This document shows, in pieces, positions 1 to 5,238 of a stretch of DNA of 5,238 nucleotides. The notes beneath the pieces are model-generated. The model worked only from the letters and a program-made list of their open reading frames with translations. It did no database searches and had not been told where the DNA came from. How positions within the stretch are numbered: position 1 is the first letter of the stretch; the number at the start of each line of letters is the position of its first letter. The translations under genes were made by a program, and so were the position numbers. Source of the stretch: Desulfobacteraceae bacterium (GTDB lineage Bacteria > Desulfobacterota > Desulfobacteria > Desulfobacterales > Desulfosarcinaceae); contig JALVRI010000300.1 of NCBI GenBank assembly GCA_027031325.1, forward strand, positions 1-5,238, in the 5' to 3' direction.

Positions 1-60
1 GTGTCTTGAAATCTTTTCTGCACGCTGCTGACGGAAACTTGTTTCATTGTTATATTCCAT
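1..60 (-). CDS. Possible start of a downstream gene, cut by the window edge (hypothetical)
   Basis: A minus-strand frame opens with ATG at 60-58 and stays open for all 20 codons to the window edge. The peptide begins MEYNNETSFRQQ and ends EKISRH, which is charged and hydrophilic like a real N-terminus. The frame is closed upstream by a TAA at 126-124, and this ATG is the first start codon after it. No good Shine-Dalgarno sequence precedes it. A second minus-strand frame with its own ATG at 47-45 (peptide starting MKQVSVSSVQKRF) is also open to the edge and has a weak GGAA eight bases upstream, so the true frame is undecided. I do not recognise either peptide. It lies on the same strand as the large gene but about 470 bases beyond it, so it probably has its own promoter. 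Confidence 0.35.
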   Translation of the reverse strand, partial: MEYNNETSFRQQRAEKISRH

Positions 61-136
61 GCGGACGAGGTCCGAAGGTGAAACCTGAGAATACGGAGAA
101 AGGAGACGGGAAAAAGAAGAGAATTAACCGCAAGTT

Positions 137-198
137 CCCGAAAATCGGGTAACGGCAAGACAGGTCAACGGCGGCAAGCATCCCCGTAACCCCTTGCC
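137..198. repeat. Cluster of short inverted repeats, possible structured RNA or DNA
   Basis: Three pairings can be seen. CCCGA (137-141) faces TCGGG (145-149) across a 3-base loop. GGCAAG occurs twice (154-159 and 173-178), and both copies can pair with CTTGCC (193-198). GGGTAACGG (147-155) can pair at 8 of 9 positions with CCGTAACCC (184-192). These pairings are mutually exclusive in part. No T-run follows on either strand in the position expected for a terminator: on the minus strand the T-rich tract lies before the stems rather than after them. Function unknown; chance pairing is possible. Confidence 0.35.
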
Positions 199-368
199 AC
201 AAAAAAAGAAAAACGAACCTTTCAACATACCGCCAGCGGCAATCGGACCGGTTCGTCTTGATTGCAATGGTGGAGGGCTCGCCGCCTTCCAGAAATTCAG
301 TCTCCCCAGCGCCGACACATCAAAAGACCTTTATTTACAATACCTTGAGAGCTTCCAAATGCCGTTCT

Positions 369-409
369 CCGCGTCCCTACGCGGGAAATGTTTTTCTCCA
401 CATTTTCCC
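369..409. repeat. Two overlapping stem-loops
   Basis: CCGCGT (369-374) pairs with ACGCGG (379-384) across a 4-base loop. Directly next to it, GGGAAATGT (383-391) pairs with ACATTTTCCC (400-409), with one bulged T and an 8-base loop. The stems share positions 383-384, so they are nearly but not fully compatible. They lie about 120-160 bases downstream of the stop codon of the large gene. Neither stem is followed by a clean T-run on the minus strand. They could protect the 3' end of the transcript or be part of an interspersed repeat. Confidence 0.4.
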
Positions 410-423
410 CAAACAGAGAATGG

Positions 424-462
424 ACCTGCCTGCGCCGAAAACTTCGGCAGGCAGGCGCAGGT
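424..462. repeat. Strong GC-rich imperfect palindrome (REP-like hairpin)
   Basis: The core GCCGAA (434-439) pairs with TTCGGC (443-448) across a 3-base loop. The outer arm ACCTGC (424-429) pairs with GCAGGT (457-462), leaving extra unpaired bases on the right-hand side. An alternative fold pairs CCTGCCTGC (425-433) perfectly with GCAGGCAGG (447-455). The right arm looks like an expanded copy of the left, with an extra CCTG-type unit. Palindromes built from CCTGCC/GGCAGG units are common as dispersed intergenic repeats in many environmental bacteria. Here it lies about 70-110 bases past the stop of the large gene and could form a bidirectional stem at the transcript end. There is no T-run, so it is not a standard intrinsic terminator. 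Confidence 0.6.
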
Positions 463-473
463 TTGATTCCCAC

Positions 474-498
474 TGCCATATCAAGCGCGGTAATGGCA
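474..498. repeat. Short hairpin just after the large gene
   Basis: TGCCAT (474-479) pairs with ATGGCA (493-498) across a 13-base loop, which also contains a GCGC. It lies 33-57 bases beyond the stop codon on the minus strand and is the first potential stem in the 3' untranslated region. No T-run follows on that strand. Six base pairs with a long loop make this weak. Confidence 0.25.
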
Positions 499-530
499 TA
501 ACTGAAGTCTTTTGATTGCGGCCAGATTAC

Positions 531-3500
531 TCATTTCTCAATTGATTTCGTTAATTCCATGACTCTTCCAACCCTGTTTTCGAAAAGCAGGTCCCAGAAG
601 TCCAGGCACCGGTCGGCAATCCGGCTGTTTCGTTCCCCATGGGCTTGCTCATATAGCCGCAGCAGAATGGATGAAATTTCCGACGCTATATGAGGGTAAT
701 GTTCACGGGTTTTTTCTTGCAGGGTCGTGGAAAACACCTCACAGACAGCAAAGATTGCATCTGCAACAAGGAGGAGGCTTCCGGTAAGATCTTTCAACGA
801 CCAGACGAAATGGTCAGGATCGTCTGCAAAGGCCTGTGACTTGATATATTCTTTAACAAATGCCGCATATTCAGGATTGCCGATTAAATCTTTGTTTCTG
901 AATATGCCGCGCAACTCATTCCGAACCTCTTTTTCCGGATCGTTCATGAATTGAAGCAAGAGCCCCAAGCACCGACGGGAATATTTTTTGTCCTGCAGCA
1001 ATGCTGCGGCCACGTTGGCGACGCCCTTTCGCTGCGGCACTATTCCCTGGCAGCACTCGTTAAACTCATTTACAAAAAAGCCGTGAAACAGCCACCGGGC
1101 CGTGACCTGCCTTGCGCCTTGCACGGCGACGTCATCTAAGGGAGAAGAAACCATCTGTTGAATGATTGGTCCGACCTGGTCGATATAGCTTGGAAAAGTA
1201 TAATTGAAAAAGCGCAGTGCCGGAAGTGATGCGGCCACCCGCAGATCATCCCTGCACGCCTTGCAAAACCAATGGACAGCCAAATCTTTGTCGATATTCA
1301 GGACAGGTTCAATGGCCTCGATGGCCGCCATGCGCACTGCCGGGTGAGGATTGTGCACAAGGGATTCAATGCCGGACCTGACCTGCTCCAGCCTGTCTTT
1401 ACGTTCCCCAAGCAGTTGACCGATTGCGCCGGCAACCTTGCCACGGGCGCAGTTGATGGCAATGTGCCAGAGGTCACTTACCGTGACATCATCAGGGCTT
1501 TTGCCAGAGAGGTCATTCACTTCTAAATCCGGATAGTCTTTGGCATAATAGACCAGTCTGGCAATTGTCTTGTCCGACCAATTTTCATCCGCCCTCTCCG
1601 CCAATAGACGGCACAACGACATGGCGGTCTCTCGGTCGTCGCCGGATTGGTATTTTTCCAGCACGGCCTCGATGGTTTCAACACTTGCAGGCTGCCAGGA
1701 GTTCTTTTCAGAATCAGGCACCGCTACTCCTGGCCGCTTTTTGCCGAAACCGTCAAGGATGGCGGCGACATAAGCCGGGTGAACGTTATCCGGGAACCGG
1801 AGCGCAAGCCGCCCGAAACGCTCCGGATATCGCTTTGCGATCCGGCCAAGGCTGTCGGCAAATTGATGAATGGATGTTGTGATCACGTGGTTTGGACCAG
1901 CCTGAATCCATTTGCCATGATCAGACTCCGTGACTTTCTTGCTGGTGACGATCTTGAGCCAGGCTCGGTCGCTGATTTTTTCAAGATTTGGATCAAGCTT
2001 AGAGCCGATCCCTACACCGGAGCATGTCCCACCTCTATTGGGGTAGTTCGCAAATTTGCGCTTCAGCACGCGGATCAAGGCAGCGGTTGATGCGAGAATT
2101 CTTGCGGCATCAAGCGCGGGCAAAAGGAAATATTGGGTCTTGCCCCAGTAATGGCCGAAATAACCTTCCCGCCACCGTTTCAGATAATATTCGGCATCCC
2201 GTTTTTCTTCCGGGGCATGGTAATGGACAATGGCCTCTTCAAGCCGACGAAATAGTTTCTCGGAACAGTGTGGCGACAGTGCCTTGATGAGCCGCACCGC
2301 AGGCATCCACTCCGGCTCACGATAGCCGGACCCGAGCCGAAAACGGGCCGAATCGGCAAGCAGCCAGAATATGCCTATATCCGCGTGACTGGCGGGCAGA
2401 TGGGTGTAGGCTGCGATGATGATTTCCTGAACCACGGGTGAAATGCTTTTTTCAAAGAGGGCAACCCGTGCTTTCAGTTCATCGGGCTGTTCTGCCGCCA
2501 GGACCTGCCCCGCGATAATGATCAGTTCGACAACTCCTCTGGCGATATCCGTTTCGCTCCTGGAAAACCGTATATCCATCCACCGTTGTAGTCTCTTATC
2601 GTAAGGATCGGCCTTGATGTTCGTCAATCGCTCCACATGGGACATAAGAAGGTCCCAGGTTCTGGCCGGATGCTTTTTCACCGCACCATGCAACGCCGCA
2701 CGATCCTGGTCGTACCATCGCTCCAGCCGACCTTTCCTGCTTCCGGAAGTCTCTCTGTCACCTATGTTCCAGGTGGAAAGCACCGCCTCGATTAAGCGAA
2801 CAGCGCGGGTGGAGTGTTTGTCACAAAGGCTTTCCCAGTCAACAAAATCCTTCACAATCCTGAGCCGGGCCAGGTGCAGCCGCAGCTCGAACATCTTCTC
2901 GGAGTCATCGGCCTCTCTCCAGCAAAGCGCATTCAAGACACGGGCAGGCCACTCCCCGCCTTTGTTCACAAACGGCGCAAGAGTTTCCGTCACCGAGTCG
3001 GGGATATGCTCTGCCACTGAGTGCAGCAGCAACAGTGCCCGATTGATTTCCTGTTCGTCTTCCGATTCGAGCCATTTTGAGATGATCCCGGCTTCCAAAA
3101 GATAAGATACCCACGGATGGTGTCCCAAGAGTACCGTCTCCAGAACATGGTCCCGCCAGTTGGGATCCTCAAGCAACCCAAGGAAATAACTGCCAAGCTC
3201 GCTGGTGATCCGGTCCATCTGGCCGATCAGCTCAAGGACCAGGTGCTTGAGGTGAAAACGCACGGCCTCTGATTCAAGGAGTTCCCGGGCCGTGTTGAAA
3301 AAATCAACCGGTAATCCTTCGGCAAGCATGGCAAGTACCTGGCGCAGTTGCTCGCGCCGGAACAGTGACTGATTTTTCTTCGGTCCCAGCCAATTGATCA
3401 CCGAGCCGGTTCCCTGATAAATTTTCCGAAGCAGGCGCTCGGCAATCAGATGGTCCAGGTAGCGTTGATGACAAAAACTTATTCTGCCCACACCTCGCTG

Positions 3501-5144
3501 AAGGATGCCGAATGAGATGAAGGCATTCCGCACAACCGGGTCTTTTGCCACCACCGTGGCAGGGGCCGAGATTTCCCCTCGGCTTTCCATATAATCGAGC
3601 AGCGGGGTAAGGAAGGCATCTATTTGCTCAGCGGAGATTCCAGCCTGCTCAAGAAGCCAGAGGCGGTTTTCCCAGAAGCGGTGCATCAGTTCGGTAGCGG
3701 AACGAAATGCGGGTGTACTCCCTTCCTTTTTCAGTTCCAGCCAGATTGCCAGGTTTTGGGGGCAGGAAAGAATCCGTTTTTGAGATCCGTTCAGGGCATC
3801 AAAACCATCAGGCCCGATGACCCTTTTCAACTGTTCATCTGAAAACTCCTCAACCGGAACCTTGACAACACCCTGCTCACTGCCGTCAGCAAGCAGGCTT
3901 TTAATCTCTGGATCGTTTTCAAGGTCAAAGGTGCGGCAGGCAAAGACGATAACGCTCTGCTTTCCTGTGCGGCGAAGGGACCGGACCTGGCGGAGCAGTT
4001 CCCCGCACACATCCATGGCCGAGGAGGAATGGGCGGCTGTCCAACGGATGGCATCGAGCTGATCCAGGATGAGAACCGCCTTTCTGCCTGCGGCAAGGCC
4101 GGTCAGACAATGGGCGGGAGACTCGGGCAGGCCCAAATCATTTCCGAATTGTCTGGCTGTATTCTTGGGAATGCGCCTGTCAAGCCGGATAGGAAGAAAG
4201 GGGATACTTTTTTGGCAAAGATGCTCTGTAAGTTCATACAGAACCCCGCTCTTTCCGTTCCCCGCGGCCCCATGCACCACCACATCCTGCCCGTTAACTA
4301 TGGCCTCAATAATCCGGGAGGTCTCCTCCCTGGAAATGATTTCGCCGTTTATCAAGCCGGGACGGATGGAATCGGAAAACTGTTTTTGCAACTCCTTTAC
4401 GGCAGGGGCTATTCGGCGGTCATTCTCAAGCTGCCTTAGGTGGATGTCATGAGTTTCCGCAAGGTGGCGCCGCAATTGATCGGCATAAATGGGCTTGCGG
4501 TACATGTCGTTGTTTTCGGCATAGGTGAGCAAAACGGCAATCACGGTTTTCGGCTCGCCGGTCAAAAGAAGGCCGGTACTGTACTCAAGATCTAACCAAG
4601 TGTTGCGGTCATCGGGGAAAAGCTCGATATGGGTGCGTTTGAGATAGTTGAAGGCTTTTTCGAGGTCATCGTCTTTTTGGGGATCAAGCCCCAAAGCATC
4701 ACAAAACACCTTGAAATAATAGCGACGTTTTTCGCTTATGGACTCAATTTGATACTGAAAAAAATCCCTGGGTTTGTCATTGGAGATCCTGGCGCTTTCA
4801 CAGATATCCGCAAAGATGCGTGCCGGGATTGCCGAGATAAGTGCAAACTGGTGGTTGGGATCGCGGTCCAGATGGTCCTTCAAGTGTCCCAGAATCCCCT
4901 TATCGCGTAATGCTGCTATGGACCAGGATTCGCGGCTACCACAACGGGCCTTGCACTGCTGCAACTGCTGAGTGCCGTCTTTTGTGACGACCATCAGGTC
5001 CACGCCCTGTTCGTCCGGGCCGATAAGCTCCACGGTAACCGAGCAGATCTCCTCATTCAACAGCCGGAGAAGCTGTTTGGCAACCCAGCGACCCTCATAA
5101 CGGTTGCCAAATTTCTCCGACATGCCTCCGGGTTCAAAGGCCAT
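531..5144 (-). CDS. Avs-like STAND ATPase with N-terminal Mrr/Cap4-type nuclease and C-terminal helical repeats (candidate anti-phage sensor)
   Basis: This is a complete 1537-residue cytoplasmic protein with no signal peptide or membrane segment. Residues about 12-135 look like a PD-(D/E)XK nuclease: candidate E17, then G-V-D49 and Q63-C-K65, the D/QxK pattern of Mrr and Cap4 (DUF4297) domains. Residues about 140-285 are a helical linker. Residues about 285-450 are a P-loop NTPase: Walker A GAAGNGKS (292-299), Walker B LILDQLD (358-364) and a likely sensor arginine in ACRTFD (R404). Residues about 455-575 fit the winged-helix part of STAND proteins (CPQNLAIWLEL at 461-471; ISFCHQRYLDHL at 555-566). 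Residues about 600-1537 are predicted helical, with HEAT-like units clearest after 1262 (NPHPAVRMAAIEAIEP). Known Avs proteins with this order bind a phage protein through the C-terminus, form tetramers and cut DNA. That role is inferred here, and the Avs subtype is not resolved. The start is ATG at 5144, with AGGAG eight bases upstream. Met8 is a less likely start because GGAGG sits only one base before it. The frame is intact and the key motifs are present. The gene follows an upstream gene by 17 bases. Confidence 0.85.
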   Translation of the reverse strand: MAFEPGGMSEKFGNRYEGRWVAKQLLRLLNEEICSVTVELIGPDEQGVDLMVVTKDGTQQLQQCKARCGSRESWSIAALRDKGILGHLKDHLDRDPNHQFALISAIPARIFADICESARISNDKPRDFFQYQIESISEKRRYYFKVFCDALGLDPQKDDDLEKAFNYLKRTHIELFPDDRNTWLDLEYSTGLLLTGEPKTVIAVLLTYAENNDMYRKPIYADQLRRHLAETHDIHLRQLENDRRIAPAVKELQKQFSDSIRPGLINGEIISREETSRIIEAIVNGQDVVVHGAAGNGKSGVLYELTEHLCQKSIPFLPIRLDRRIPKNTARQFGNDLGLPESPAHCLTGLAAGRKAVLILDQLDAIRWTAAHSSSAMDVCGELLRQVRSLRRTGKQSVIVFACRTFDLENDPEIKSLLADGSEQGVVKVPVEEFSDEQLKRVIGPDGFDALNGSQKRILSCPQNLAIWLELKKEGSTPAFRSATELMHRFWENRLWLLEQAGISAEQIDAFLTPLLDYMESRGEISAPATVVAKDPVVRNAFISFGILQRGVGRISFCHQRYLDHLIAERLLRKIYQGTGSVINWLGPKKNQSLFRREQLRQVLAMLAEGLPVDFFNTARELLESEAVRFHLKHLVLELIGQMDRITSELGSYFLGLLEDPNWRDHVLETVLLGHHPWVSYLLEAGIISKWLESEDEQEINRALLLLHSVAEHIPDSVTETLAPFVNKGGEWPARVLNALCWREADDSEKMFELRLHLARLRIVKDFVDWESLCDKHSTRAVRLIEAVLSTWNIGDRETSGSRKGRLERWYDQDRAALHGAVKKHPARTWDLLMSHVERLTNIKADPYDKRLQRWMDIRFSRSETDIARGVVELIIIAGQVLAAEQPDELKARVALFEKSISPVVQEIIIAAYTHLPASHADIGIFWLLADSARFRLGSGYREPEWMPAVRLIKALSPHCSEKLFRRLEEAIVHYHAPEEKRDAEYYLKRWREGYFGHYWGKTQYFLLPALDAARILASTAALIRVLKRKFANYPNRGGTCSGVGIGSKLDPNLEKISDRAWLKIVTSKKVTESDHGKWIQAGPNHVITTSIHQFADSLGRIAKRYPERFGRLALRFPDNVHPAYVAAILDGFGKKRPGVAVPDSEKNSWQPASVETIEAVLEKYQSGDDRETAMSLCRLLAERADENWSDKTIARLVYYAKDYPDLEVNDLSGKSPDDVTVSDLWHIAINCARGKVAGAIGQLLGERKDRLEQVRSGIESLVHNPHPAVRMAAIEAIEPVLNIDKDLAVHWFCKACRDDLRVAASLPALRFFNYTFPSYIDQVGPIIQQMVSSPLDDVAVQGARQVTARWLFHGFFVNEFNECCQGIVPQRKGVANVAAALLQDKKYSRRCLGLLLQFMNDPEKEVRNELRGIFRNKDLIGNPEYAAFVKEYIKSQAFADDPDHFVWSLKDLTGSLLLVADAIFAVCEVFSTTLQEKTREHYPHIASEISSILLRLYEQAHGERNSRIADRCLDFWDLLFENRVGRVMELTKSIEK

Positions 5145-5152
5145 TGAACGAT

Positions 5153-5157
5153 CTCCT
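5153..5157 (-). promoter_or_regulatory. Shine-Dalgarno sequence of the large STAND gene
   Basis: On the minus strand AAAAGGAGAT precedes the ATG at 5144-5142, with AGGAG eight bases from the start codon. It lies wholly inside the 17-base gap after the upstream stop codon. This fixes the start of the large gene and suggests translation is coupled to, or follows closely on, the upstream gene. Confidence 0.85.
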
Positions 5158-5161
5158 TTTC

Positions 5162-5238
5162 TCAGACCTTCTTTTCAAGTTCGACTGTAATCTCCCGGAA
5201 ACTTTGCAGTGCCGTCTCTATACTTTCAATGATCTCTT
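5162..5238 (-). CDS. C-terminal end of an upstream gene in the same operon (hypothetical, partial)
   Basis: One minus-strand frame is open from the window edge (first full codon at 5236) to a TGA at 5164-5162, giving 24 residues. The other two minus-strand frames hit stops within 21 bases of the edge. The peptide starts EIIESIETALQSF and ends VELEKKV. It is acidic and basic in alternation with hydrophobic spacing typical of an amphipathic helix or coiled coil. Its stop lies 17 bases before the start of the large STAND gene, so the two are very likely one transcription unit. I cannot identify the family from so short a tail. It could be an accessory protein of the defence system or an unrelated island gene. 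The promoter of the operon must lie outside the window. Confidence 0.7.
   Translation of the reverse strand, partial: EIIESIETALQSFREITVELEKKV

Larger units (their letters stand above)
61..530. other. Intergenic region without a convincing gene; rich in inverted repeats
   Basis: This 470-base stretch lies between the stop of the large gene and the putative next gene. Short open frames exist on both strands (for example 194-466 on plus, and 124-318 and 297-479 on minus). They lack ribosome binding sites, overlap one another, have odd compositions (phenylalanine, proline and serine runs, arginine and cysteine excess) and show no domain, so I treat them as spurious. The stretch holds at least four sets of inverted repeats (137-198, 369-409, 424-462, 474-498) and a nearly pure purine tract on the plus strand at 95-123 (one C at 107). 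I see no tRNA, no transposase remnant, and no intrinsic terminator with a proper T-run on the minus strand. The end of the large transcript is therefore not obvious. Confidence 0.6.

Noticed and set aside
140..168. TTGACC (168-163) as a -35 box on the minus strand
   Set aside because: The -35 match is good, but the hexamer at 17-base spacing is ATTTTC, which is a poor -10 box, and it lies inside an inverted-repeat cluster.
330..358. Promoter-like TTGGAA (358-353) with AATAAA (335-330) on the minus strand, 17-base spacing
   Set aside because: Both boxes match the consensus poorly, and nothing shows that transcription starts here. The nearest possible gene start is about 270 bases away.
424..462. 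Integron attC site or intrinsic terminator
   Set aside because: The attC consensus core boxes (GTTRRRY/RYYYAAC) are not in place, and neither strand has a T-run directly after the stem.
446..474. tRNA-like T-arm (GGTTTGATTCC)
   Set aside because: The flanking bases do not form the 5-bp T-stem, the conserved C of the loop is replaced by T, and no acceptor, D or anticodon arms can be found.
194..515. Plus-strand open frames of 85-90 codons in the intergenic region
   Set aside because: They overlap each other in different frames, cross the palindrome at 424-462, lack ribosome binding sites and have no protein-like pattern.
1647..2090. Plus-strand open frame of 147 codons
   Set aside because: It lies wholly antisense to the large gene, has no Shine-Dalgarno sequence and no recognisable domain. 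It is a shadow of a well-supported coding frame.
2614..3105. Plus-strand open frame of 163 codons
   Set aside because: It is antisense to the helical-repeat part of the large gene. The serine- and arginine-rich composition is typical of a shadow frame.
5121..5123. Met8 as an alternative start of the large gene
   Set aside because: GGAGG lies only one base before this ATG, whereas the ATG at 5144 has AGGAG at a normal eight-base distance.

Overview
The window is dominated by one very large minus-strand gene (531-5144, 1537 codons). It encodes a predicted multidomain STAND-type ATPase. The N-terminus is a PD-(D/E)XK / Mrr-Cap4-like nuclease domain, the centre is a P-loop NTPase with a winged-helix-like tail, and the remaining roughly 900 residues form an alpha-helical, HEAT-like solenoid. 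This nuclease + STAND + helical-repeat layout is that of the Avs (AVAST) anti-phage sensors and related bacterial NLR-like proteins. The gene is therefore best read as a candidate phage-defence sensor/effector. The assignment rests on motifs and architecture seen by eye, not on a database search.

Layout, read along the minus strand. From the right edge to 5162 is the last 24 codons of an upstream gene, a charged helical C-terminus of unknown identity. After a 17-nt gap containing a clear Shine-Dalgarno sequence, the large gene starts at 5144, so the two are almost certainly co-transcribed. The large gene ends at 531. From 530 to about 61 there is no convincing gene. This stretch holds several inverted repeats, including a strong GC-rich one at 424-462 with alternative foldings, and a purine-rich tract at 95-123. 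At the left edge (60 to 1) another minus-strand reading frame appears to begin and runs out of the window; its frame and identity are uncertain.

The host is a bacterium with balanced base composition and ordinary Shine-Dalgarno signals. GC-rich interspersed palindromes of the kind at 424-462 are known from several environmental proteobacterial and desulfobacterial lineages, but the taxon cannot be fixed from this window. No tRNA, rRNA, transposase, CRISPR array or integrase was found.

Working model (inference): the helical C-terminus recognises a phage protein, the STAND ATPase oligomerises, and the N-terminal nuclease domains are brought together and degrade DNA. The cut-off upstream gene may be an accessory part of the same defence operon or an unrelated neighbour in a defence island.
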